From Candidatus Omnitrophota bacterium (GTDB lineage: Bacteria > Omnitrophota > Gorgyraeia > Gygaellales > Profunditerraquicolaceae), in assembly GCA_028713875.1 (NCBI GenBank), contig JAQTNM010000114.1, positions 1-5,285 of the forward strand: a DNA stretch of 5,285 nucleotides, given 5' to 3'. The position numbers were made by a program, and so were the translations under genes. Of this stretch, positions 1 to 5,285 are shown piece by piece. Each line of letters starts with the position of its first letter. Positions within the stretch are counted from its first letter, which is position 1. The notes beneath the pieces were generated by a model. That model was not told where the DNA came from, did no database searches, and was given only the letters and a program-made list of their open reading frames with translations.

Positions 1-784
1 CCTTGCCGGTAATGATCTGCGCCTGGCGGTAGGCCTCCGAAGTAATGGCCTTTAATTCTTTGGCTACCTGGCCCTCTATCTCGGCGGATTTGCCCTGGCC
101 TTCGGAGCGGTATTTCTCCGCGGCGCGCTTTCTTTCGGCGATCATGCGGTCATAGACTTTGTTACGCACGTCTTCCACGTAGTTTATGCGTTTGATGCGC
201 ACGTCCACGATATCGATGCCGTACTGGGGAGCAAGTATCTTTGCCTTCTCCAAAATGGCCCCCTCCAGCATTTTTCTCCCCACGTCAATACGCTCCAGCG
301 CTTCATCCGTGACAATCATATCTTCGCCTTCCACCCTGGACTCAAGGATCCGGTTGGAATCCCGCACCGCCTCAACCAAAAGGTGGCTGGTGATGACATC
401 GCGGGTTGCGGAATTTATGATATCGTCAAGCCTGCCCTGGGCGCTTATTTCGTTGCCTACCGACTGCAGGAATTTAAGGGCATCCACGATCTTCCAGCGG
501 GCGGTAGTATCCACCCAGATATATTTCTTATCCTTGGTGGGTATCTGGTTCGGATCCCCGTCCCAGTCCAGAAGCCTCTTTTCAAAATAGTGGGCTTCCT
601 GGATCAACGGCTGCTTGAAATGCAGGCCGGCTGAGGTAACCGGGTTGCCTACGGGCTTTCCGAATTGCGTAATAACCACCTGCTGGCCTTCGTTAATTAT
701 ATATATAGCGCCGATGGCAAAGGAGGCAATTACAATAACGAATAATGCGATAAAAACCGTGATAGCTAAACGTAAACCTTTCAT
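1..784 (-). CDS. hflC: HflC, SPFH/prohibitin-type membrane protein (C-terminus cut by window edge)
   Basis: HflC pairs with HflK in a large membrane complex. In E. coli and related bacteria this complex encloses the FtsH protease and modulates its activity. The frame stays open from the ATG at 784 to the window edge, giving 261 residues without a stop. The family is usually about 290-335 residues, so some tens of residues are missing. An N-terminal membrane segment spans about residues 5-27 (LRLAITVFIALFVIVIASFA), followed by the SPFH entry INEGQQVVITQFGKP and SAGLHFKQP. The DTTARWKI strand and the charged helical stretch after NYVEDVRNKVYDRMIAERKR are typical of HflC. The start is supported by an AGGAGGG ribosome site (793-799) inside the end of hflK. 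The ATG shares one base with the hflK stop (TAATG), indicating translational coupling. No promoter of its own is seen; it should be co-transcribed with hflK. Confidence 0.95.
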   Translation of the reverse strand, partial: MKGLRLAITVFIALFVIVIASFAIGAIYIINEGQQVVITQFGKPVGNPVTSAGLHFKQPLIQEAHYFEKRLLDWDGDPNQIPTKDKKYIWVDTTARWKIVDALKFLQSVGNEISAQGRLDDIINSATRDVITSHLLVEAVRDSNRILESRVEGEDMIVTDEALERIDVGRKMLEGAILEKAKILAPQYGIDIVDVRIKRINYVEDVRNKVYDRMIAERKRAAEKYRSEGQGKSAEIEGQVAKELKAITSEAYRQAQIITGK

Positions 785-1782
785 TATTCCCGCCCTCCTT
801 TTTTGTTGATATCCAAAAGCGGCAGAATCGATTTCTGCTGCGAGTCGATTATGTATTTCTCTTTTGCGTTGGGAAGCACCTGCGTCAGGGTCTCCAGGTA
901 AAGCCTTTGCTTGGTTATATCCGGAGCTTTTTTATATTCTTTCAAGGTAACAAGGAACCTTTCGGATTCACCTTTTGCGCGGTTTATCTTATCCGTAGCA
1001 TAACCTTCTGCCTCACGGATAGTCTTTTCTGCCGTACCCTTGGCCTTGGGGATGACTTTATTGTATGCCTCCCATGCCTGGTTAATCATCTTCTCCTTTT
1101 CTTGTTTGGCTTCGTTTACTTCGTTAAACGCCGACTTTACCTTCTCAGGAGGATTAACATCCAAACGCTTAACTGTGACTATATGTACTCCGACATTATA
1201 ACTGTCGAGTATGCGCTGTATCTCCTGCTGCGCCAGGTCATCTATCTCTTCTCTTTTAGTGGTAAGGACCTCATCTACGGAGTAATCCCCGACAAAACGC
1301 CGCATAACCACTTCGGAAATGTCGTGTATATTGTCTTCGGGGCGGCGCGTGGCAAAAAGCAGTTTTACCGGGTCTTTGATCTTAAACTGCACTATCCAGC
1401 GCACATCAAGGATGTTCAGGTCCCCGGTAAGCATCAATGATTCATCCTCATAATTGCGCATGGAATATGTTGTCCTGACCCCCGGCTCCATGGTCTTAAA
1501 CCCGTATTCTTCCTTAAAGACCTTTTCTACTTTAATAGGTATCACCCTGTCTACCCCAAACGGTATTTTTACGTGCAGGCCCGGGGAACTCAGGCCTATG
1601 AATTTGCCGAACCTCTGGATTACGCCCACTTCATCCGGTCCGATAGAATAAATCAAACCCCGCAAGCCAACCAGAAGAAACAAAACAATGACCGTAGCAG
1701 GAATCCACTTCGAGAAACCCGTGAACTTCTTCTTGCCTACATCAATTATCTGGTCCGGGGTAGGAACATTTTGCCAATCCAT
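784..1782 (-). CDS. hflK: HflK, SPFH/prohibitin-type membrane protein, FtsH-complex partner
   Basis: HflK is the partner of HflC in the SPFH-domain ring associated with the FtsH protease, anchored in the inner membrane with most of the protein outside the cytoplasm. The product has 332 residues. A single membrane segment lies at about 26-47 (start WIPATVIVLFLLVGL), followed by GPDEVGVIQRFGKF and SPGLHVKIPFGVDRV, the opening of the SPFH domain. LDVNPPEKVKSAFNEVNEAK (208-227) followed by EKEKMINQA is a hallmark stretch of HflK. A long charged coiled-coil-like region follows to about residue 280. It is shorter than E. coli HflK (about 419) mainly because it lacks the long Gly/Pro-rich N-terminal extension. 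The ATG has an AAAGGAGG ribosome site four bases upstream (1787-1794). Transcription must read through the terminator at 1811-1850, since no promoter lies between that terminator and the start. Confidence 0.96.
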   Translation of the reverse strand: MDWQNVPTPDQIIDVGKKKFTGFSKWIPATVIVLFLLVGLRGLIYSIGPDEVGVIQRFGKFIGLSSPGLHVKIPFGVDRVIPIKVEKVFKEEYGFKTMEPGVRTTYSMRNYEDESLMLTGDLNILDVRWIVQFKIKDPVKLLFATRRPEDNIHDISEVVMRRFVGDYSVDEVLTTKREEIDDLAQQEIQRILDSYNVGVHIVTVKRLDVNPPEKVKSAFNEVNEAKQEKEKMINQAWEAYNKVIPKAKGTAEKTIREAEGYATDKINRAKGESERFLVTLKEYKKAPDITKQRLYLETLTQVLPNAKEKYIIDSQQKSILPLLDINKKGGRE

Positions 1783-1810
1783 ATGGCCTCCTTTCGCATC
1801 TGGGAGTTAA

Positions 1811-1850
1811 TAAAACAAAAAGCCGCCATCAATCCATCATAGACGGCGGC
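1811..1850 (-). terminator. Intrinsic terminator in the hflK leader (candidate attenuator)
   Basis: On the minus strand a 9-bp GC-rich stem, GCCGCCGTC (1850-1842) with GATGGCGGC (1830-1822), has one G-U wobble and an 11-base loop. It is followed directly by TTTTTGTTTTA (1821-1811). This is a textbook rho-independent terminator acting only in the minus direction; the plus direction has no U-tract. It sits between a strong promoter and the hflK start, only about 30 bases before the ATG. It could be an attenuator for hflKC or the 3' end of a short leader RNA. It could also serve as the distal terminator of the antiporter transcript. Confidence 0.85.
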
Positions 1851-1861
1851 CCGACCATCAT
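1829..1861 (-). CDS. Possible 10-codon leader peptide MMVGPPSMMD overlapping the attenuator stem
   Basis: An ATG at 1861 opens a 10-codon frame with four methionines and a Pro-Pro pair, ending in TGA at 1831-1829. The whole 5' arm of the terminator stem (1850-1842) is inside the frame, and the stop falls at the start of the 3' arm. An AAGGT (1870-1866) lies five bases or so upstream as a weak ribosome site, partly inside the neighbouring hairpin. A ribosome on this frame would physically block the terminator stem, the usual design of translation-controlled attenuation. So short a frame can easily arise by chance, so this is an inference from placement only. Confidence 0.25.
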   Translation of the reverse strand: MMVGPPSMMD

Positions 1862-1868
1862 TGTTACC

Positions 1869-1891
1869 TTCAGAAAAAAAGATTTTCTGAA
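1869..1891 (-). other. A/U-rich leader hairpin upstream of the hflK attenuator
   Basis: The arms TTCAGAAAA (1891-1883 on the minus strand) and TTTTCTGAA (1877-1869) form a perfect 9-bp stem with a 5-base loop within the predicted hflK leader. It is not followed by a U-tract, so it is not a terminator. It may stabilise the 5' leader, pause RNA polymerase ahead of the attenuator, or mask the weak ribosome site of the short leader frame. No known riboswitch class was recognised around it. Confidence 0.5.
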
Positions 1892-1928
1892 CCCGCAAAA
1901 TTTTTTATTTCTCTCAGTCCTTATTTTT

Positions 1929-1957
1929 ATAATAATGAATTATTACCTTCTTGTCAA
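1929..1957 (-). promoter_or_regulatory. Strong sigma70-type promoter for hflK-hflC leader
   Basis: On the minus strand a perfect -35 box TTGACA (1957-1952) is separated by exactly 17 bases from TATTAT (1934-1929), a 5-of-6 match to the -10 consensus. The start of transcription would be near 1922. That gives a leader of about 140 bases to the hflK ATG, or an RNA of about 110 bases if transcription stops at the attenuator. Confidence 0.8.
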
Positions 1958-1981
1958 GCACAATCGGTCTCTAAAGGCCGG

Positions 1982-2035
1982 CCGTAAAAAGTTTGATTTG
2001 AGCGGTCTTGTTTTACGGTAATGCTGGCCACTCAA
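1982..2035 (-). repeat. Two interleaved 8-bp inverted repeats downstream of the antiporter gene
   Basis: Reading the minus strand after the antiporter stop, four arms occur in the order A-B-A'-B'. A is TTGAGTGG (2035-2028), B is CCGTAAAA (2018-2011), A' is CCGCTCAA (2005-1998, one G-U wobble with A), and B' is TTTTACGG (1989-1982). The A and B helices cannot nest: they either form an H-type pseudoknot or are alternatives. The location just past the antiporter stop suggests a 3'-end structure or weak terminator (a U5 run lies at 1990-1986), but no classic terminator is present here. The element also lies just upstream of the hflK promoter, so a protein-binding site is possible. Confidence 0.5.
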
Positions 2036-2046
2036 GACGCGTATTC

Positions 2047-3255
2047 TTAATTTTGATGCTCTACTTCTAATGTCCGGTTTCCGCAATAGGCTATTGCCCA
2101 GGCGCCTAAAGGCGCCGTCAATAGGATGCTGAGCACTGCCGTAGCAAGTATTACTTCGCCCGGCCGCGTATTCATCCCCGCCAGCCTCATTGCCATTAAG
2201 GGCGCAGCGCCAATAGCTGCCTGGACCGTGGCTTTCGGGATATAAGATATGACTACAAACATCCTTTCGGGGGCCGTCAGGTTGCTTTTTATAAGGCAGG
2301 CATAGGTCCCTATGCTTCTTGCGATTAAGGCAATGAAAATAACGGCGGCGCCCGCTAATCCCGATGCAACAGCCACTTTCAGATTCACCTGCGCGCCTAC
2401 GAGAGTAAACAAAAGGATCTCCGCGAATACCCAGAGTTTACTTAATTTTATGGATATCTCATGCGCCATGGATTCGCTTTTTTCCAGAATAATAAATCCT
2501 ATTGCCATAACTGCCAGGAGCGCTGCAAACGGCAGAAAATGCTCCAGGATATGTTCCAGGTTAACAAGGATTATTGAAATACCTAAAATAATTAAAAGCC
2601 TCTTGGTCGCCCGCGGATTGGATTTTTTAAATACCACGTATAGAATGAAGCCGCATATCAACCCAACAATGATCCCTGATAAAATCGAGATCGGGATCCC
2701 TGCCAGCTTCCAGATTATGTTTACTTTCTGCCCTGTGTATATGCCGATGAGCACGGTGTAAATAACTATTACAAATACGTCATCGATTGATGAGGCGGCA
2801 AGTATCAATGTAGGAATGCCTTTTTTCGCGCCTCTTCTCTCTTCTATAAACCGGATCATTAACGGCACGACAACCGCCGGGGATACCGCAGAAAGCACTG
2901 CCCCTAAAATTGCCGATTCCATAATGCTTAGCCCTAAAAAATAATGCCCCAGGAACACAATCGCGATACCTTCCAAAGTAGCGGGAATAAAAGAAAGGAA
3001 CATCGCTCTTAATCCTACCTTATTCAATGTGTCTTTACTCAATTCAAACCCTGCGCGAAGAAGGATGACTATAAGAGCCATCATCCTAAGGTCTGATGAA
3101 ACATTGAGCATATTGTGGTTCAAGAGGTTAAGCGCGTAAGGGCCTATAACAACGCCTAAAAGCAGCATGCCGACCAAGCCCGGCATTTTTAATTTCCTGA
3201 AGACAAAATCCGCGATAAGCCCGAATATTATCAATTCCGCAATATTAAGCGCCAT
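2047..3255 (-). CDS. Cation:proton antiporter (PF00999 Na+/H+ exchanger family), fluoride-riboswitch controlled
   Basis: This is a 402-residue polytopic membrane protein with about 11-13 hydrophobic segments, the size of a bare exchanger domain without regulatory TrkA or cyclic-nucleotide tails. It should exchange Na+ or K+ for protons across the cytoplasmic membrane. The early segments and KMPGLVGMLLLGVVIGP (23-39) match the family's first conserved block. SAVSPAVVVP (122-131) is the unwound TM4-type element. SSIDD (155-159) provides the paired acidic ion-binding residues D158-D159, the DD type usually linked to electrogenic CPA2 members. YIPKATVQAAIGA (338-350) carries the conserved late-helix lysine K341. 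The ATG has a GGAGGT ribosome site five bases upstream (3261-3266). Transcription starts before a fluoride riboswitch and two terminators, so expression should rise with fluoride. Cation antiporters are a known minority class of fluoride-riboswitch targets besides crcB/Fluc and CLC-F. The transported ion is unknown; direct fluoride transport is not suggested by the family. Confidence 0.93.
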   Translation of the reverse strand: MALNIAELIIFGLIADFVFRKLKMPGLVGMLLLGVVIGPYALNLLNHNMLNVSSDLRMMALIVILLRAGFELSKDTLNKVGLRAMFLSFIPATLEGIAIVFLGHYFLGLSIMESAILGAVLSAVSPAVVVPLMIRFIEERRGAKKGIPTLILAASSIDDVFVIVIYTVLIGIYTGQKVNIIWKLAGIPISILSGIIVGLICGFILYVVFKKSNPRATKRLLIILGISIILVNLEHILEHFLPFAALLAVMAIGFIILEKSESMAHEISIKLSKLWVFAEILLFTLVGAQVNLKVAVASGLAGAAVIFIALIARSIGTYACLIKSNLTAPERMFVVISYIPKATVQAAIGAAPLMAMRLAGMNTRPGEVILATAVLSILLTAPLGAWAIAYCGNRTLEVEHQN

Positions 3256-3279
3256 TTGATACCTCCGTTTTGCTTTGAT

Positions 3280-3317
3280 AAAAAATAAAACCTCTACCCG
3301 CGTATCCGGTAGAGGTT
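3280..3317 (-). terminator. Second intrinsic terminator before the antiporter gene
   Basis: On the minus strand AACCTCTACC (3317-3308) pairs perfectly with GGTAGAGGTT (3298-3289) across a 9-base loop, followed by TTATTTTTT (3288-3280). It sits about 14 bases before the antiporter ribosome site. Its arms repeat the core of the first terminator (CCTCTAC/GTAGAGG), which allows alternative pairing between the two hairpins. Confidence 0.85.
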
Positions 3318-3353
3318 AAAAAAATGACCTCTACCATTAACAGTAGAGGTCAT
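3318..3353 (-). terminator. Expression-platform terminator of the fluoride riboswitch
   Basis: On the minus strand ATGACCTCTAC (3353-3343) pairs perfectly over 11 bp with GTAGAGGTCAT (3334-3324) across an 8-base loop, and a run of seven T (3324-3318) follows. The 5' arm contains the aptamer's conserved GAUGACCUCUAC 3' end. Forming this hairpin therefore destroys the aptamer pseudoknot. Fluoride binding should prevent termination, as in characterised fluoride ON-switches. Confidence 0.92.
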
Positions 3354-3400
3354 CAACCTTGCGTATTTTCAGGTGGTTATAAGGCGAACCTCATCGCCTT
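3343..3400 (-). ncRNA. Fluoride riboswitch aptamer (crcB motif)
   Basis: This minus-strand RNA element matches the fluoride riboswitch architecture step by step. A first hairpin AAGGCG-AUGAGGUU-CGCCUU (3400-3381) carries the characteristic GAUGAGG loop. It is followed by an AUAACC linker, a short stem ACCU (3374-3371) with AGGU (3359-3356), and the conserved UGAUGACCUCUACUG 3' strand. The loop sequence GAGGU (3392-3388) pairs with ACCUC (3350-3346) to make the class-defining pseudoknot. The layout is very close to the well-studied Thermotoga petrophila aptamer as I remember it. The predicted transcription start lies right at its 5' edge and a terminator overlaps its 3' strand, so it is a transcriptional ON-switch for the antiporter. 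Confidence 0.94.
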
Positions 3401-3406
3401 TTTTCT

Positions 3407-3434
3407 AATATAACATAAAAATTCTTTAAATCAA
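3407..3434 (-). promoter_or_regulatory. Promoter of the riboswitch-antiporter transcript
   Basis: On the minus strand TTGATT (3434-3429) and TATATT (3412-3407) are 16 bases apart, and a TG one base upstream of the -10 box makes it an extended -10. Transcription would begin near 3400, exactly at the first stem of the fluoride aptamer, which supports the call. Confidence 0.7.
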
Positions 3435-3456
3435 GGAAAATCGCGGCTTCTTGATT
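3429..3456. repeat. 7-bp inverted repeat overlapping the antiporter -35 box
   Basis: AATCAAG (3429-3435) and CTTGATT (3450-3456) form a perfect inverted repeat with a 14-base spacer. One arm contains the whole -35 element of the riboswitch promoter. It could be an operator or a weak transcript end for rhlE, or chance. The rest of the gap to the rhlE stop (3457-3569) shows no gene and no convincing terminator. Confidence 0.3.
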
Positions 3457-3569
3457 CGGCATTATCGCAAAATAGCATAAACTAACGGGCAGAAACTACG
3501 GGATGATTACGGGATTAAAACTGATGCTTAATTGAAGTATTTTATGTCTGGATCTGAGCCTGTAAAATG

Positions 3570-4829
3570 TTAAAAGCGGCGGAATTTATTGCGCCTGTAG
3601 CTTGGATGTTGATGCCGTTTTTGCTCTCTTCGCGGCGCCTCATGAGCCGGCTCAACAAACTCTTCGGAAGGCATTTCAGGGTGCCTTGATACGGGCAAGG
3701 TCAACTTGATGAGTTTTTCAATATCCCGGACATCGCGACTTTGCTCAGGCGTGGCAAAAGAAATTGCATGCCCGCGGGAGCCGGCCCTGGCAGTGCGGCC
3801 GATGCGATGGACGTAATTCTGGGCGTCTTCCGGAAGGTCGTAATTAATCACCAGCTCTATGCCGGTTACGTCAATGCCCCTGGCTGCGATATCGGTTGCG
3901 ACAAGCACCTTATGCCTGCCTGATTTGAACCCCTGTAGCGCTTCGCGGCGTTGAGACAGGGAACGGTCAGAGTGCATCTCCGCTACGCTGCGGCCCATAT
4001 CCCGGATCGCCCTGGTGATCTTATGCGCGCCGTGCTTGGTACGGGAGAATAAAAGGACCGGGCCGTGGTATTGCGCCAGGAGCTTTCCGAGAAGCCGCAG
4101 CTTGGCTTCTTTTTTGACGATAAACAATTCCTGGGTGACGAGTTCTACTGTGCTGCCGGAAGGAGCAATCTCAACAGAAACCGGCAGTTTCATATAGGTA
4201 GCGGCGATCTCCATGATCTCCTTAGGGATGGTTGCGGAAAAAAGCATGGTTTGCCTGTTTTTCGGCACGAAACGCAGGATCTTTGAGATCTGCGGGGCAA
4301 AGCCCATATCCAGCATACGGTCAGCTTCATCAAGCACGAGCATCACCACTTCCTCAATCAGGAAATTCCACTGGCTTATATGATCCAGCAACCTTCCGGG
4401 AGTAGCAATGACTACGCGGGGGTCCTTACGCAGGGCCTGCACCTGCCCTTCCATAGGAGCGCCGCCGATAAGACAGGCGGTTTTCATCGCGAATGGATGG
4501 GCCAGGGCCTGAAAAGCCTCATCAATCTGGATAGCAAGCTCGCGCGTAGGCGCAAGCACTAAACCCGCCCCTTTCATCTTCGCAAGGCGCTGCACCATGG
4601 GAATGGCAAAAGCGTGGGTCTTGCCGGTGCCGGTCTGCGCAATGCCGATGACGTCCTTGCCTTCTATCGCAAGCGGGATCGCCTTAAACTGGATCGGAGT
4701 GGGGACCCTGAACTTTATGCGCTCAAGGATATCAAGTATCTTCGGGGCAATGCCTAAACCGAAGAAACTCCTTTCAGCCTGCACGTTCATATGCGCAGCG
4801 TTATTTGCATTAATCGTCTTGTATATCAT
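3570..4829 (-). CDS. rhlE: DEAD-box ATP-dependent RNA helicase, RhlE-like
   Basis: A 419-residue cytoplasmic RNA helicase that uses ATP to remodel RNA, typically in ribosome assembly, cold adaptation or RNA decay. All core motifs are visible: Q motif FRVPTPIQ (40-47), Walker A AQTGTGKT (64-71), Ia APTRELAIQ (93-101), Ib TPGRLLDH (143-150), DEAD at 167-170, SAT (198-200), ATDIAARGID (311-320) and HRIGRTARAG (341-350). A short basic tail, RRNKFRRF at the C-terminus, fits the RNA-binding extension of RhlE proteins. The segment AEMHSDRSLSQRR has HSD where HGD is commoner. The first ATG is three codons after an in-frame TAA (4838-4836); Met14 (4790) is an alternative that better matches the usual short RhlE N-terminus. 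Neither has a clear Shine-Dalgarno sequence. No intrinsic terminator follows the stop. Confidence 0.95.
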   Translation of the reverse strand: MIYKTINANNAAHMNVQAERSFFGLGIAPKILDILERIKFRVPTPIQFKAIPLAIEGKDVIGIAQTGTGKTHAFAIPMVQRLAKMKGAGLVLAPTRELAIQIDEAFQALAHPFAMKTACLIGGAPMEGQVQALRKDPRVVIATPGRLLDHISQWNFLIEEVVMLVLDEADRMLDMGFAPQISKILRFVPKNRQTMLFSATIPKEIMEIAATYMKLPVSVEIAPSGSTVELVTQELFIVKKEAKLRLLGKLLAQYHGPVLLFSRTKHGAHKITRAIRDMGRSVAEMHSDRSLSQRREALQGFKSGRHKVLVATDIAARGIDVTGIELVINYDLPEDAQNYVHRIGRTARAGSRGHAISFATPEQSRDVRDIEKLIKLTLPVSRHPEMPSEEFVEPAHEAPRREQKRHQHPSYRRNKFRRF

Positions 4830-4889
4830 TTTGATTTAGCGGCAGCGAGATGACGTTCGGGAACAGCCTGATTGAGGTGGACGTGGCAA

Positions 4890-4906
4890 TATAATTCATG
4901 ATTATA
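4890..4906. promoter_or_regulatory. Palindrome containing a TATAAT box upstream of rhlE
   Basis: TATAAT (4890-4895), a 5-base centre and ATTATA (4901-4906) form a palindrome, so each strand reads a perfect -10 hexamer. On the minus strand the box at 4906-4901 could serve rhlE with a leader of about 65 bases. The hexamer 17 bases upstream (TCTGCA) is a poor -35 match, so the promoter is tentative. The symmetry could equally be a repressor site. Confidence 0.3.
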
Positions 4907-4930
4907 GATGCTCAGTATATGCTTGCAGAG

Positions 4931-4948
4931 AGGAAATTTGCATTTCCT
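4931..4948 (-). other. GNRA-capped hairpin just after the radical SAM gene
   Basis: On the minus strand AGGAAAT and ATTTCCT form a perfect 7-bp stem closed by a GCAA tetraloop, four bases after the stop codon of the radical SAM gene. No U-tract follows, so it is not a standard intrinsic terminator. It may protect the 3' end of the upstream transcript or be a partial terminator. Confidence 0.45.
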
Positions 4949-4952
4949 GCCT

Positions 4953-5285
4953 TTAAGCGAAGTTTTGATTTTTTTCATAATTTAATTCTCCTTTACGCTC
5001 CAGCCACGGCATGCTGTGGTTATGCCGCACCCAGTTTTTAATGATGGCATGGCCCATCAGACGAAAGAACGCGTTCCTGAAATGCAGCTTCACCAACAGA
5101 ATAAATGAACTGGAGAGGGAATAAAACCGGACATAAGCCCTGAGCACATTCACCTGCATGTCCCGGGCAGATAATAATTTCGGGGTAAAGACAATATGCT
5201 GTCCGTCATAAAGCGACCAATCCCTGTTAAAGATCCTGTTTTCCTTTTCAAGCTCCCGATGCACCTTTGTGCCCGGGAAAGGGGT
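4953..5285 (-). CDS. C-terminal fragment of a B12-binding-type radical SAM protein (5' end beyond window)
   Basis: The frame is open to the right edge and encodes the last 110 residues of a longer protein. The first visible residues TPFPGTKV followed by HRELEKENRI are typical of the end of the radical SAM barrel in the large family of cobalamin-binding-domain radical SAM enzymes. The following WSLYDGQHIVFTPKLLS and AYVRFYSL are the C-terminal signature of that group (DUF4070-like). The CxxxCxxC iron-sulfur site and any B12 domain would lie outside the window, so the substrate cannot be named. A GTG at 5264 is an internal valine codon, not a start, because the family sequence continues upstream of it. 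The gene ends 123 bases before rhlE in the same direction. A hairpin follows the stop. Confidence 0.85.
   Translation of the reverse strand, partial: TPFPGTKVHRELEKENRIFNRDWSLYDGQHIVFTPKLLSARDMQVNVLRAYVRFYSLSSSFILLVKLHFRNAFFRLMGHAIIKNWVRHNHSMPWLERKGELNYEKNQNFA

Noticed and set aside
186..809. Plus-strand open frames at 186-590, 383-634 and 615-809
   Set aside because: They lie antisense to hflC, whose minus-strand frame is clearly a real SPFH protein; their translations resemble no family.
907..1842. Plus-strand open frames across hflK (907-1440, 1454-1651, 1573-1842)
   Set aside because: Antisense shadows of hflK; the last also runs through the attenuator and lacks a ribosome site.
1908..1921. 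CTGAGA near the predicted hflK transcript start, recalling a TPP riboswitch motif
   Set aside because: The other conserved TPP blocks and the three-way junction are absent.
2312..2761. Plus-strand 149-codon frame
   Set aside because: Antisense shadow of the antiporter gene with low-complexity composition.
3485..3513. Three ACGGG direct repeats spaced 13 and 11 bases
   Set aside because: Only five bases shared, uneven spacing, no gene start or promoter at a fitting distance.
3541..3569. Search for an rhlE terminator
   Set aside because: Only an A/T-rich 6-bp pairing (ATTTTA/TAAAAT) without GC stem or U-tract; not a credible terminator.
4810..4899. Minus-strand 29-codon frame between the radical SAM gene and rhlE
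   Set aside because: No ribosome site, no recognisable sequence, and length compatible with chance; kept only as part of the rhlE leader observation.

Overview
All five protein genes lie on the minus strand, so the biological reading order runs from the right edge to the left: the C-terminal end of a radical SAM protein, a DEAD-box RNA helicase (rhlE-like), a cation:proton antiporter, hflK, and hflC (cut by the left edge). The organism is a Gram-negative-type bacterium with moderate GC. Codons and promoters look homogeneous and I see no sign of a mobile element. The gene mix would fit an uncultured lineage such as Omnitrophota or a deltaproteobacterial relative, but the window does not fix the taxonomy.

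Right part (3570-5285). A radical SAM fragment begins beyond the window and ends at 4953. A 123-base gap holds a GNRA-capped hairpin and a palindrome containing TATAAT. The rhlE-type helicase follows, complete with all its motifs but without a visible Shine-Dalgarno sequence.

Middle part (2047-3434). This is the best-supported regulatory unit. A promoter (TTGATT-N16-TATATT with an upstream TG) is followed directly by a fluoride (crcB-motif) riboswitch, then two consecutive intrinsic terminators, then a 402-residue cation:proton antiporter of the PF00999 type. The four terminator arms carry nearly the same sequence alternately in sense and antisense. They can re-pair so that fluoride binding would disable both terminators in a relay. 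This suggests an antiporter made in response to fluoride.

Left part (1-2046). Past the antiporter lie two interleaved inverted repeats, a near-consensus promoter (TTGACA-N17-TATTAT), and a leader of about 140 bases. The leader contains an A/U-rich hairpin, a possible 10-codon methionine-rich leader ORF, and a strong intrinsic terminator ending about 30 bases before the hflK start. hflK and hflC are translationally coupled (TAATG) and encode the SPFH membrane complex that in other bacteria surrounds the FtsH protease. The promoter-terminator-gene layout implies attenuation of hflKC, or a small RNA with read-through into hflKC.
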